A stretch of DNA of 64,000 nucleotides from Chitinophaga qingshengii (GCF_014529935.1 NZ_JACVFC010000001.1:2728001-2792000); one strand, 5' to 3'. Counted from the first letter of the stretch, positions 1 to 9,453 are shown. The notes: generated by a model not told the origin, from the sequence alone. Translations and numbers: made by a program.

Positions 1-792
1 CACCTGGATATTTACGGCACGCCGGAAGCGATGGAAGAAGCATTTATCACCTATACGCACAACATTAAGCCCAATGGCACGCTGATTGCTAAGTTCGGCC
101 TGCATCGCGGAAATGAGCTGAAAGCAGACAACAAACTGCTGTATAGTTTACAAAACGATGCTGCCAACGCTTACGCAGCCAACATCAGGATGATCAACGG
201 TGGATATGAGTTTGATGTGATGCAGCAGGACTGGATGATTGACAATATACGGTTGCACATCGGCGGTATGCACAACGTGGAAAATGCCGTAGCAGCCATT
301 ACCGTAGCGCATTTGCTGGGTATTGACGCAGATAAGATCAGAGCGGCGATGGAAAGTTTCAAAGGCATTAAAAGGCGCTTTGAATATGTGATCAAAAACG
401 AGCGCCAGGTGTATATAGACGATTACGCCCATCACCCGGAAGAGCTGCGCGCGCTGATCACCAGTGCCAAGGCATTGTTTCCGGGAAGACAGTGTACCGT
501 AATATTTCAACCGCACCTGTTCAGCCGTACCCGTGACCTGGCTGATGGTTTCGCAGAAAGCCTGTCACTGGCAGATGATGTGATCCTGCTGCCTATTTAT
601 CCGGCGAGGGAACTGCCGATTGAAGGCGTTACCAGCGAGATACTGGCGGAAAAGATTACGGTGCCGGTGCAGATCATGCAAAAAGAAGAAGTACTGGACT
701 GGCTGAAAAAGACGCCTGTCCCCTTATTAATCACAGCCGGAGCAGGCGATATTGACCAGTTAAAAGGACCGATCAGTCAACTGCTTCACTAA
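1..792 (+). CDS. murC: UDP-N-acetylmuramate--L-alanine ligase, C-terminal part (cut by window edge)
   Basis: The frame is open from base 1, so the gene begins left of the window and only about 263 C-terminal residues are present. MurC is the cytoplasmic ATP-dependent ligase that adds L-alanine to UDP-MurNAc in peptidoglycan precursor synthesis. Visible are the end of the Mur central domain (GMHNVENAVAAI, the usual Asn-rich Mur signature) and the C-terminal ligase domain with the MurC motifs IDDYAHHPEEL and FQPHLFSRT. It ends 13 bp before ftsQ and heads the murC-ftsQ-ftsA-ftsZ end of the dcw cluster. Identity is very secure from motifs and context. Confidence 0.95.
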   Translation, partial: HLDIYGTPEAMEEAFITYTHNIKPNGTLIAKFGLHRGNELKADNKLLYSLQNDAANAYAANIRMINGGYEFDVMQQDWMIDNIRLHIGGMHNVENAVAAITVAHLLGIDADKIRAAMESFKGIKRRFEYVIKNERQVYIDDYAHHPEELRALITSAKALFPGRQCTVIFQPHLFSRTRDLADGFAESLSLADDVILLPIYPARELPIEGVTSEILAEKITVPVQIMQKEEVLDWLKKTPVPLLITAGAGDIDQLKGPISQLLH

Positions 793-805
793 ATAGAAAA
801 AAACA

Positions 806-1909
806 TTGGCTAAAACCACGACGATATTAAAAAGACTGGGCGCACTGCTCCTTTGGGTGCTTGTGTTGACGGGCTTTATTATCCTCCTGGCAGCGGCCAA
901 TAAAGACAAGGAATCCGGTATCTGTAAAGGCATCCAGGTAAAGTTTGAAGGGAGGGACGATAACTTTTTCATAGAAGCCAAGGATATACGGTCTTTGTTA
1001 ACGAAAGACAAGGCACTGAATCCGGTAGGGAAACCTATCCGGGACATCAACATCCGGTCACTGGAAGCAGTGGTGGACCAGGACCCCTGGGTAAAAAATG
1101 CAGAGATCTATTTCAACAGCAAACAGGAACTGCATATTAAAGTTACACAGCGGGAACCGGTAGCCAGGGTGTTTACCTTTTCGGGCAACAGCTTTTACCT
1201 CGACGAAGCAGCAGAGCGTATACCGGTATCATCCCGTTACGCCGCCAGGGTACCGGTATTTACCGGCTTTCCCACAGACGCGGACAAGCTGCAGCGGACC
1301 GACAGCCTGCTGGCCGCCCAGGTAGTGGACATGGGTCGTTTTATCGGTAAAGATCCTTTCTGGATGGCACAGGTAGAACAACTGATGATTACTACCGACC
1401 GTAAGTTTGAATTCATTCCCAAACTCGGTGATCAGGTGACCGTTTTCGGTGAAGGTGCCGATATTGAAAAAAAATTTACCAAACTGCTGGCTTTTTACAA
1501 GGAAGGACTGAATAAGGTAGGCTGGAATAATTATTCGCGTATCAACATCGCTTTTGAGAATGAGGTCGTATGTACGCGTAAAGATGGTGTACCACCATTA
1601 CAACCGGTGATACCCAAAGACACGGCTAAACAGTTTGTGCCGGATGAAGCGCCCATCGCTGAAAGCGAAGACAGCGCAGAAAAAAACACGGCAGCAACTC
1701 CACCGGAACATCCACCGGTGGCCGCCAAACCAGCCGGAAAACCGGCAGCTGAAAAAACAACAGCTGCCCCCAAAGCGAAGGCTAAAGCGCCCGTGAAAAA
1801 AGAGAAGGCAAAACAGGAGAAAACGGCGCCGGCCAAGCAACAACCTAAAGCAGTGTATAAGCCAGGGAATAAATCTGTTAACACATCAAAAAAACAAACA
1901 ACGCCATGA
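806..1909 (+). CDS. ftsQ: Cell division protein FtsQ
   Basis: FtsQ is a single-pass membrane protein of the divisome that links early and late division proteins. The 367-residue product has one membrane helix near residues 10-30, then a POTRA/FtsQ periplasmic region (to about residue 255), then a long Lys/Ala/Pro-rich tail of roughly 100 residues with no predicted fold. The start is TTG, at 806: there is no in-frame ATG before the membrane helix, and TTG gives MAKTTTILKRL, a sensible cytoplasmic N-terminus. The stop overlaps the ftsA start by four bases (ATGA), which suggests translational coupling. The basic low-complexity tail is unusual compared with proteobacterial FtsQ. Confidence 0.9.
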   Translation: MAKTTTILKRLGALLLWVLVLTGFIILLAAANKDKESGICKGIQVKFEGRDDNFFIEAKDIRSLLTKDKALNPVGKPIRDINIRSLEAVVDQDPWVKNAEIYFNSKQELHIKVTQREPVARVFTFSGNSFYLDEAAERIPVSSRYAARVPVFTGFPTDADKLQRTDSLLAAQVVDMGRFIGKDPFWMAQVEQLMITTDRKFEFIPKLGDQVTVFGEGADIEKKFTKLLAFYKEGLNKVGWNNYSRINIAFENEVVCTRKDGVPPLQPVIPKDTAKQFVPDEAPIAESEDSAEKNTAATPPEHPPVAAKPAGKPAAEKTTAAPKAKAKAPVKKEKAKQEKTAPAKQQPKAVYKPGNKSVNTSKKQTTP

Positions 1910-3315
1910 ATCAGGAAGCTCCCATCATTGTAGGTCTCGATATCGGAACTACGAAGATTGCTGCCATAGCAGGACGGAAGAATGAATACGGGAAACTGGA
2001 AATCCTGGGATTCGGTAAAGCTACATCGTTTGGTGTGCAGCACGGTATGGTGCTGAACATTGACCAGACTATCAAAGCTATCAGGCAAGCCCTGGAAAAT
2101 TGTTATGCTTCCAGCCCCCACCTGGAAATCAATGAAGTATATGTCGGCATCGCCGGTCATCATATCAAAAGTTTGCAAACCCGTGGAGATATTGTCCGCA
2201 ATGATGTTGACGCGGAAATATCCCAGAAAGATATTGACCAGCTGATCAATGATCAGTATAAAACTGTTATCCCTGCCAGTGATCAAATCATTGATGTGAT
2301 CCCGCAACAATATATTGTGGACAGTTTGCAGAACATCACCTATCCTATCGGTATGTCCGGTGTAAAGGTGGGCGCGAACTTCCATATTATCACCGGCGAC
2401 AAAAACGCCATCCGTAACATTAACCGCAGCGTGGAGAAATCCGGTCTTAAAATCCGGGACCTCGTGCTGCAACCGCTGGCATCTGCCGCGGCGGTAATGT
2501 GCGATATGGATTTTGAAGCAGGAGTAGCCATTGTAGACATAGGTGGTGGTACCACCGACCTGGCGGTGTTCTACGAAGGCATCCTGAAACATACTGCCGT
2601 TATTCCCTATGGTGGCGAAAACATTACCAATGATATCAAAAACGGCCTGGGAGTGTTAAAAACACAGGCTGAACAAATGAAGGTTCAATTCGGTTATGCA
2701 CTGGCCGACGAAGCGAAAAGCAACGCCTATATCACTATTCCTGGTTTACGCGGACAAAGCCCCAAAGAAATTTCCGTGAAAAACCTGGCACATATTATCC
2801 AGGCCCGTATGAGTGAAATACTCGATTTCGTAGTATATCATCTCAAACAAATCGGTATGGACAATAAGATGCTGAATGGTGGTATTATCCTCACTGGTGG
2901 CGGTTCCCAGCTGAAACACCTGATACAGCTGACCGAATACACTACCGGCGCCAGCGCACGCATCGGTTTCCCCAACGAACACCTGTCCAGCGGCCTGTTC
3001 GATGATGAAATGACCAAACCCATGTACGCTACCTGCGTAGGATTGATACTCAAAGGTTACAACGATTTTGAAAATGACCGTAAATCCCTGGAAGAAAATT
3101 ATATAAAAATTAATACCAGCTACCTGGCTAAAGAACAAGCCGCACAATCGCTGGCGCAACAGGAAGAAGAAGAATGGGCAGAAGAAGCCCCCACCACCCA
3201 GGAAATACAGGACAGAAAAGCCAAAGAAAGGAATGCTTCCCTGAAGAACTTCCTGGATAAAATGAAGACGAAAATCATTGACATGTTTACAGAAGAAGAA
3301 GATGCTAAACTGTAA
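1906..3315 (+). CDS. ftsA: Cell division protein FtsA
   Basis: FtsA is the actin-like ATPase that tethers FtsZ to the inner face of the membrane. The 469-residue product shows the actin-fold nucleotide signatures: phosphate-1 loop LDIGTTKIAAI near the N-terminus, phosphate-2 loop VDIGGGTTDLAVF around residue 210, and adenosine loop ILTGGGSQL around residue 330. After the fold there is an acidic Gln/Glu-rich linker, and the protein ends in an amphipathic stretch (LKNFLDKMKTKIIDMF), as expected for the membrane-targeting helix. It overlaps ftsQ by four bases and is followed by ftsZ after 176 bp. Confidence 0.95.
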   Translation: MNQEAPIIVGLDIGTTKIAAIAGRKNEYGKLEILGFGKATSFGVQHGMVLNIDQTIKAIRQALENCYASSPHLEINEVYVGIAGHHIKSLQTRGDIVRNDVDAEISQKDIDQLINDQYKTVIPASDQIIDVIPQQYIVDSLQNITYPIGMSGVKVGANFHIITGDKNAIRNINRSVEKSGLKIRDLVLQPLASAAAVMCDMDFEAGVAIVDIGGGTTDLAVFYEGILKHTAVIPYGGENITNDIKNGLGVLKTQAEQMKVQFGYALADEAKSNAYITIPGLRGQSPKEISVKNLAHIIQARMSEILDFVVYHLKQIGMDNKMLNGGIILTGGGSQLKHLIQLTEYTTGASARIGFPNEHLSSGLFDDEMTKPMYATCVGLILKGYNDFENDRKSLEENYIKINTSYLAKEQAAQSLAQQEEEEWAEEAPTTQEIQDRKAKERNASLKNFLDKMKTKIIDMFTEEEDAKL

Positions 3316-3491
3316 ATATGAAATGGCGCAATTGTTGCGAACTGCAAACGTTTAATATATAAGAAAGAATTAAGAACGATAATTAATAATGATAGGACAA
3401 ATGAACCATATTAACGGCAAAGTATACACGCTTACAGCATCTAACATGTTCATTATTAATTATCCGTACTAACCCATAAAAGTATAGAGTC

Positions 3492-5333
3492 ATGATACAT
3501 TTTGATCTTCCTAAGGAAAAATCTTCTATCATCAAGGTCATCGGCATTGGTGGCGGTGGAAGTAATGCGGTGAATCATATGTATAGCCAACGCATTGAAG
3601 GAGTGAATTTTATCATCTGTAATACCGATGCTCAGGCTATTGCTAACAGTCCTGTGCCCAACAAAATACAGTTGGGACCACACCTCACACAGGGCCTTGG
3701 TGCCGGCGCCAATCCCGAAATTGGTAAGCAGGCAACAGAAGAATCCTTTGAAGAAATCAAAAAAATACTGGAGGTGAATACCAAGATGGCCTTCATCACT
3801 GCCGGTATGGGCGGTGGCACCGGAACCGGTGGCGCCCCTATCATCGCGCGGATATGCAAGGAACTGGGTATCCTTACCGTTGGTATTGTTACCACCCCGT
3901 TTTCTTATGAAGGAAAAAAGAGAATGCTGCAGGCCGATGAAGGTGTACAACGCCTGAAAGAATATGTAGATACCCTGCTCATCATCTCCAACGATAAATT
4001 AAGGCAGAAATTCGGTGACCTGAAATTCAAGGCAGCCTTCGAAAAAGCCGATAACGTACTGGCTACCGCCGCCAAATGTATCACCGATGTGATCAACTCT
4101 ACCGGTCAGATCAACGTGGACTTTGCCGACGTTTGCACCGTTATGCGTAACGGTGGTGTGGCTATCCTCGGCGCTTCTATCGCAGAAGGTGAAAACCGTG
4201 CGCAACGTGCTATCGAAGACGCACTGACTTCCCCGCTGCTGAACGACAACGATATCCGCGGCGCCAAATGGATTCTTATCAATATCTCTTCTTCTGAAGG
4301 TGAATTTGAACATACCCTCGATGAAATGGATATTATCCAGGCTTACGTACAAAGCCAGGCCGGCGAGGATTGCGATGTAATCCTGGGTGTGGGTTACGAC
4401 CAGTCACTGGACCGCAAACTGGGTGTTACTATCATCGCTACCGGTTTTGAACAGAAACCCATCCAGCAGATGAAATTGACACCTTCCACCCCTGAACGCA
4501 CCGAACCTAAAATCGTGATGCAACTGGGTAAAGACGGTGATGAGAAAAAAATGAGCACCCAACAGTCTCAGGGTGTCCTGTTCCAGGAACCACAGGACCT
4601 GATGGCCCCACGCCTGATGGAACCGGTAGTAACCCATCCTGAACCTGTTACCGGATATACTCCTCCGCAACCGCAGCAACAGGCACCTATTGCGCCTGCC
4701 CGGCAGAACTATGTACTGAACGTACAACAGGTGCCTACCCAACAGCCGCAGGTTGCTCCGGAACCACAGCCCGTACAGCAACAACCGGTACAACAACATA
4801 TACCGCAGCAACAACAGTATGTGCAGCCACAACAGCCATCACAACCTGTTCAACAGCACGTACAACCGCAGCATGTGCAACAACCTGCCCAGCCTAATGT
4901 GAATATAATACAACCACAGGGCAACGCAGGCGCCGGCGGGTACCTGAACCGGCCTACCCACATTTATGTGGAGCCAGGTAACACACCGCCACCGGAAATG
5001 AAAATGGTGTATAGGGAAGAAGAGCCCAACCACCAGCCGTTGCCACCGGAAGTGCCCATGCAACACTCTTACGAGGAGCTGGAAGAACAAAAGCGTAAAC
5101 AGGCGGAAAGAGTCGCTAAACTGCGCAGCATCAGCTTCAACGTAAAGAACATGGACAACAACGCGGAAATTGAAAACGTTCCGGCTTACCTGCGCCGCAA
5201 TGTAACACTGGATAACGGTGCCGGCTCCGCCGAACACTTCTACTCCAATTACACCGTGAGCGATCCGGGCCAGAACAACCACACCGAAATAAATACTATC
5301 AATACATTCTTAGATGGGAAGAAGCCCGATTGA
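3492..5333 (+). CDS. ftsZ: Cell division protein FtsZ with long Gln/Pro-rich linker
   Basis: FtsZ is the tubulin-like GTPase that forms the division ring. The GTPase domain (about residues 1-330) has the tubulin signature GGGTGTG at residues 107-113 and the usual N-terminal GIGGGGSNAVNHM loop. It is followed by a linker of about 230 residues that is very rich in Gln, Pro and Val, far longer than in E. coli. A conserved-looking peptide, ENVPAYLRR (561-569), is followed by another 44 residues, so the candidate C-terminal interaction peptide is not at the extreme end. The 176-bp leader after ftsA contains no clear promoter that I can identify. A strong terminator follows at 5390-5419. Confidence 0.97.
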   Translation: MIHFDLPKEKSSIIKVIGIGGGGSNAVNHMYSQRIEGVNFIICNTDAQAIANSPVPNKIQLGPHLTQGLGAGANPEIGKQATEESFEEIKKILEVNTKMAFITAGMGGGTGTGGAPIIARICKELGILTVGIVTTPFSYEGKKRMLQADEGVQRLKEYVDTLLIISNDKLRQKFGDLKFKAAFEKADNVLATAAKCITDVINSTGQINVDFADVCTVMRNGGVAILGASIAEGENRAQRAIEDALTSPLLNDNDIRGAKWILINISSSEGEFEHTLDEMDIIQAYVQSQAGEDCDVILGVGYDQSLDRKLGVTIIATGFEQKPIQQMKLTPSTPERTEPKIVMQLGKDGDEKKMSTQQSQGVLFQEPQDLMAPRLMEPVVTHPEPVTGYTPPQPQQQAPIAPARQNYVLNVQQVPTQQPQVAPEPQPVQQQPVQQHIPQQQQYVQPQQPSQPVQQHVQPQHVQQPAQPNVNIIQPQGNAGAGGYLNRPTHIYVEPGNTPPPEMKMVYREEEPNHQPLPPEVPMQHSYEELEEQKRKQAERVAKLRSISFNVKNMDNNAEIENVPAYLRRNVTLDNGAGSAEHFYSNYTVSDPGQNNHTEINTINTFLDGKKPD

Positions 5334-5389
5334 TGAACATAGAGATATTCCAATTCGGACATTTGATTGTTTTTTAGTTGTGTTAAAAA

Positions 5390-5419
5390 GAAAATCCTCC
5401 GGTTCCCCGGAGGATTTTT
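5390..5419. terminator. Bidirectional terminator between ftsZ and the GH123-like gene
   Basis: A 12-13 bp stem (AAAATCCTCCGG with its complement) closes a TTCC loop and ends in a T-run on both strands. It sits between two convergent genes and can serve both. Confidence 0.85.
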
Positions 5420-5421
5420 CT

Positions 5422-7179
5422 TTATAAGGTATTCAGCGTTTCCCTGGCCGCTTTCAGCAAATCGCCTGCCGGCGTATCTTTCGGAGCATTGATATCAAAG
5501 GGAGATAACATCTTCTTCAATTTACTCAACCCTTCCTGGTTATTATTTTTAGTGAACTCTTCTTTCAATATCCGGATTTTTTCATAATCCTGCACCCCCT
5601 CTACCAGGCGCTCAAAGCGGATGGAAGATCTCGGTCCCGGATATACGAAATAAGTGTCCCCCGCTGCCCAGGAACGGAAACGGCTATCCTGTAACGGCGC
5701 TTTTACCCAACAGTTGAAAGCCCAGCGCAGGTAACCGGTATATCCTTTATAAGCAGCATGCCAGCCCATAAAGGCTGCCTCTGCCGGAGGCGAAAAAGTA
5801 AAGGTATTGGGGAAACCTTCCGTACAACAAGTATAAAAAGTAGTAGGCCATCCTTTCTTCAGTCTCGCCTGCAATACCTCATCCGGGAAGGGCTCTTTGG
5901 AAGCCACACAGAAGTCATAAATATCTTTATCCAGCGGCGCATGGTAACTACCAGCCAGTGACAGTTTAAAGTCCTTATCTGCCTTCCGGATCACCGTCAG
6001 CGCCTGTTGCATGTCTGCCATCGGGCGTTCATCCATCGCAATGGTGGTGATGTTAAACCAGCCTTTGGCTTTCAGGTGCTTTGCGAAATCCTTCAGCATA
6101 GGCTCCCAATGCGCCGCATATTCCGGCGATCCCGGTTTGGCGATCAGCAGTGTGTCTTTGCCTTTGGCTTCATCATAATAATAAAACTTCAGGTTCCAGG
6201 GAATCATGCTGTAGCAGTTGATCTCTTTCTTAATGCCCAGCCCCATCATATACTGCACCCATTTGTCGAAGATGCTGTAGTCGTAAGACCAGCTGCCGTC
6301 TTTCTTTTTGGTCCATTTAATCATGGTGCCGTACACATCTTCTGTCTGGCTGTTCCAGGGATCGTAGATGAGGGTGGCAGTAATACATTTCTGACCGGCA
6401 TTCGCCAGCATTTCCATGTACGGTTTCATGGCCTTCAAATGCTCGTCGCTCCAGGGTTTCACGCCATACATACGGGCCACCGCGTCGGGGCTCTGCCAGA
6501 GATCGAGGTGAAACTTCCAGTCTTTCGGAGCGGGCAGGGTATGATTCAACACCTGTATTTCATACGGGAGACTGCTCTCAGCACCGCCGGCATTGATTTT
6601 TACGGTGCCTTTATATACGCCCGGCGCAGTGCCCGCAGGCACCTGGATGCTCAGCCATACCGGCTGCGTTTGATAGGCTGCAATGTTTTTGCTCCGCTGG
6701 ATATCAATACCATCGGCCACCAGGGAAGAATCAAAATTTTCGGGTTTGCGGTGGCCGCAACCGCTGCCGTCTTTATTCAGCTCATCGGTCATCACATACC
6801 TGACAAAACCCGTGCTGATAGCACTGGCGGGGATGGTAGCACCTTTGCTGCCCTGTAGGGCGCTGGTGGAAATGCTCACGGCATTCAGCGGGCGGGTGGT
6901 CCAGATCAGGAACTGTGTATGTACCCGCTCGTTTTTCCAGGCTTTGGCACTCCAGGAGGAAGCCAGACTTTGCTGGTCAGGCGCATTTCTTTTTTCATAA
7001 CGGATATCGGTGGAACCGAAGGCAACATGAAGCTGGTCGCCTTTTACAGCTTCCCAGGAAGCTTTGTTAACCGGCCGGGGATCAGGCAGCTCCTGATAGT
7101 CGCCGGCAGGGCCACTTTGAGCCCATACGTTTTGTTGCAATGCCAGTAATACCAGCACGCCAAAAAATTTGTTCACCAT
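5422..7179 (-). CDS. Secreted glycoside hydrolase, DUF4091 / GH123-like
   Basis: The 585-residue product starts at MVNKFFGVLVLLAL, which makes a clean signal peptide ending in VWAQ; an upstream in-frame ATG at 7260 would add 27 AT-rich, non-signal residues and is rejected. The middle has a beta-sandwich followed by a TIM-barrel region. The pair Asp383-Glu384 (AMDERPM) resembles the Asp-Glu catalytic pair known for GH123 beta-N-acetylgalactosaminidases. The C-terminal DUF4091 region has YLRWAFNCW, then YPGP and RFERLVEGVQDYE, all typical of the family. The likely role is removing N-acetylhexosamine from glycans outside the cytoplasm; the substrate is inferred only. It has no partner genes in an operon here and is separated from kup by an octamer-array repeat. 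Confidence 0.75.
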   Translation of the reverse strand: MVNKFFGVLVLLALQQNVWAQSGPAGDYQELPDPRPVNKASWEAVKGDQLHVAFGSTDIRYEKRNAPDQQSLASSWSAKAWKNERVHTQFLIWTTRPLNAVSISTSALQGSKGATIPASAISTGFVRYVMTDELNKDGSGCGHRKPENFDSSLVADGIDIQRSKNIAAYQTQPVWLSIQVPAGTAPGVYKGTVKINAGGAESSLPYEIQVLNHTLPAPKDWKFHLDLWQSPDAVARMYGVKPWSDEHLKAMKPYMEMLANAGQKCITATLIYDPWNSQTEDVYGTMIKWTKKKDGSWSYDYSIFDKWVQYMMGLGIKKEINCYSMIPWNLKFYYYDEAKGKDTLLIAKPGSPEYAAHWEPMLKDFAKHLKAKGWFNITTIAMDERPMADMQQALTVIRKADKDFKLSLAGSYHAPLDKDIYDFCVASKEPFPDEVLQARLKKGWPTTFYTCCTEGFPNTFTFSPPAEAAFMGWHAAYKGYTGYLRWAFNCWVKAPLQDSRFRSWAAGDTYFVYPGPRSSIRFERLVEGVQDYEKIRILKEEFTKNNNQEGLSKLKKMLSPFDINAPKDTPAGDLLKAARETLNTL

Positions 7180-7182
7180 ACT

Positions 7183-7322
7183 AAATTTAGAAATTTTGAT
7201 ATTTTGATATTTGGCTATTTTGCTATCAGCACAAATCCATACAAAATCTATGACTTCCAAGATCTTAAAAAAATCCGGGATTTTCGAGTCACAAATATCT
7301 AAATATCAAAATCTCTAAATTC
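7183..7322. repeat. Inverted octamer-array repeat between kup and the GH123-like gene
   Basis: The two arms, 7183-7213 and 7292-7322, are inverted copies that differ at only about three of 30 positions. Each arm is itself a degenerate tandem array of 8-bp units (AATTTAGA, AATTTTGA, TATTTTGA, TATTTGGC type). On the - strand the first arm begins within about ten bases of the kup stop codon, and the second ends four bases before the hydrolase start. A small perfect palindrome (AAAATCC-G-GGATTTT, 7270-7284) lies between the arms. Confidence 0.75.
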
Positions 7323-7330
7323 CTAAATGA

Positions 7331-9286
7331 TTAGTGGTGAATAATACGTTTTAGTTGCAGGTTGGTGACAGGAGCCACTACCAGCGGATATTTCTCGATG
7401 GTCACATAACTGGAATCCAGCCCGAAACCTCTTTCTTCCGAAAGACTAATCTTTTTCAGGAAGAAATACATCTTCATGACCATTCTTTCATATAATGGCA
7501 GGTCGTTATCGTGCGAAAGGAATTTTTCCATCACAATAAACTGGAAATCGCCGACCACATTGTTTTTACTAAGCGATTCGTAGCGGCTGGTGATATTCAC
7601 TTCCTTATTACGCACCATGTCTTCCACCACCATTCTGAACATCAGGTTGATCCTTTGTTCCACTTTGAAACCGAGCCTGAATTCTACCCGGATGACTTCG
7701 TTAGGAATGATAGTTTGTACCGAGTATTCACTGAGATAAGGTTCATCCACCACATCTACATGCACAAACCAGTAGATATCCGCTCTTTTTGGCTTTTTAT
7801 TGAGGATAGAATAGATGATTTTATGTTCTATCTCCTTCGGATTATCCGCGCTGCTCATGTACACCAGGTGAGTGGCGTATTTAGGGATAGAGGTATCATT
7901 ACTCAGTTCCTGGATAATAGGCAGGTAGTCTTCCAGCCGTACAAATTCCACGTAGCGGTTTTTGATTTTGCGGGATTTAAACCAGACGATCATCACCAGG
8001 AAGAGAGCGCCTGCCACGACCACCGTCACATAACCACCGTGCATAAATTTCACGAGGTTGGCAAAGAGGAACGAGAACTCGATGGAGAGATAAACGACGA
8101 GATATAGCAATATCCAGCCTGTCCACACTCTTCGGGTATATAGATAAAAGGCAAACAAACAGGAAGTCATGAGCATACAGATGGTAATAGACAGGCCATA
8201 AGCCGCTTCCATATGGGAAGATTCCTGGAAGAGGATAACGATGGCAGCACAACCAACAAAGAGCATGGTATTGATACCCGGGATATAGAGCTGTCCGCGC
8301 ATTTCCGTAGGGTAATTCACCCGCATTTTAGGCCACAGGTTGAGCCGCATGGCTTCTGCTATCAGCGTAAAGGAGCCGGATATCAGTGCCTGGCTGGCGA
8401 TGATGGAGGCCATGGTAGCGATCAATACGCCGAAGATGATAAACCATTCCGGCATGATCATAAAGAAGGGGTTCTGATCTTTTGGCAGAATCTGTCCTTT
8501 TTGTGTCAGGAGCCAGGCGCCCTGACCGAGATAGTTTAATATCAGGCAGGATTTCACAAAAATCCAGGATACCCGGATATTTCCTCTGCCACAGTGTCCG
8601 AGGTCGGAATAGAGTGCTTCAGCTCCTGTTGTACAAAGGAATACAGCCCCAAGGATCAGGAAACCTTTAGGGTAGGTAGTGAGCAGTTCGATCGCGTAAT
8701 GCGGGCTAAAGGCGCGGAGTATGCCGAAATCGTCTGTAATATGGGAGATACCGAGGATACCCAGCATAGAAAACCATAGTACCATGATAGGGCCGAACAT
8801 GCGGCCGATAGACACGGTTCCGAACTGTTGCATGATGAACAGGCCGGTGATAATGGTGAGTACGATTTTTACGATGGTTAACTGGCCGAGGTCCTTAAAT
8901 ACCTCGAGGGTACGGAGACCTTCGATGGCAGAGGTTACGGTGATGGGTGGTGTGATGATACCGTCTGCCAGGAGGGCAGCGCCCCCGATCATGCCAAAAA
9001 TAACCGTCCATTTGGCATGTCGTCTGACAAGTGCGTATAGAGAGAAGATACCACCTTCTCCTTTATTATCTGCCCGGAGGGTCAGGATAACGTATTTAAC
9101 GGTAGTTTGTAAGGTTAGGGTCCAAATGATACAAGAGATACCACCAATAACGAGGAGATCGCTGATGGGGTTGCCGCCGACAATAGCTTTAAAAACATAG
9201 AGCGGAGAAGTTCCGATGTCGCCGTAGATGATACCCAGCGCTACTACTAAACCTGCCAGGGAGACCCTGTTAATGTTTATGCCCAC
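7331..9286 (-). CDS. kup: KUP-type potassium uptake transporter
   Basis: This is a K+ symporter of the KUP/HAK/KT family in the inner membrane. The product has the family signature GIIYGDIGTSPLYV close to the N-terminus, about 12 hydrophobic helices, and a cytoplasmic C-terminal domain of about 150 residues. I place the start at GTG 9286, giving 651 residues (MGININRVSLAG). An in-frame ATG at 9388 lies directly behind the ompA terminator, and a good promoter at 9313-9344 lies inside that extension, so the longer reading cannot be fully transcribed from its own promoter. The gene is probably monocistronic. Confidence 0.92.
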   Translation of the reverse strand: MGININRVSLAGLVVALGIIYGDIGTSPLYVFKAIVGGNPISDLLVIGGISCIIWTLTLQTTVKYVILTLRADNKGEGGIFSLYALVRRHAKWTVIFGMIGGAALLADGIITPPITVTSAIEGLRTLEVFKDLGQLTIVKIVLTIITGLFIMQQFGTVSIGRMFGPIMVLWFSMLGILGISHITDDFGILRAFSPHYAIELLTTYPKGFLILGAVFLCTTGAEALYSDLGHCGRGNIRVSWIFVKSCLILNYLGQGAWLLTQKGQILPKDQNPFFMIMPEWFIIFGVLIATMASIIASQALISGSFTLIAEAMRLNLWPKMRVNYPTEMRGQLYIPGINTMLFVGCAAIVILFQESSHMEAAYGLSITICMLMTSCLFAFYLYTRRVWTGWILLYLVVYLSIEFSFLFANLVKFMHGGYVTVVVAGALFLVMIVWFKSRKIKNRYVEFVRLEDYLPIIQELSNDTSIPKYATHLVYMSSADNPKEIEHKIIYSILNKKPKRADIYWFVHVDVVDEPYLSEYSVQTIIPNEVIRVEFRLGFKVEQRINLMFRMVVEDMVRNKEVNITSRYESLSKNNVVGDFQFIVMEKFLSHDNDLPLYERMVMKMYFFLKKISLSEERGFGLDSSYVTIEKYPLVVAPVTNLQLKRIIHH

Positions 9287-9312
9287 GTAAAAAAAATTTT
9301 TAAAAAAGCCTC

Positions 9313-9344
9313 CAAAATTAGGAGTAAATATTGAGATCAGCAAT
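9313..9344 (-). promoter_or_regulatory. Bacteroidota-type promoter of kup
   Basis: On the - strand there is ATTG, 20 bp, then TAATTTTG, close to the Bacteroidota consensus TTTG-N19-TAnnTTTG. Transcription would begin about 20 bp before the GTG start of kup. Confidence 0.55.
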
Positions 9345-9389
9345 AAAAAGGTGACAGAGGAAGAGGCTGTTTGGGGGATATTTGGCATT

Positions 9390-9424
9390 AAAAAGCCTCC
9401 CCCAACGAGCGGGAGAGGCTTTTT
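9390..9424 (-). terminator. Terminator downstream of the OmpA-family gene
   Basis: A stem built from AAAAGCCTC and its complement GAGGCTTTT, extended by CCC/GGG, is followed by T residues on the - strand, 30 bp after the OmpA-family stop codon. Confidence 0.8.
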
Positions 9425-9453
9425 AAATTATTCATCTCAGTGAGAGGTGCTGA

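Noticed and set aside
1531..2592. Long - strand frame of 353 codons opposite ftsQ/ftsA
   Set aside because: It is antisense to two secure genes, rich in unlikely residues, with no family motif.
4640..4930. CAG/CAA-rich tract in ftsZ as a possible DNA repeat
   Set aside because: It encodes the Gln/Pro-rich FtsZ linker in frame; no separate element is needed.
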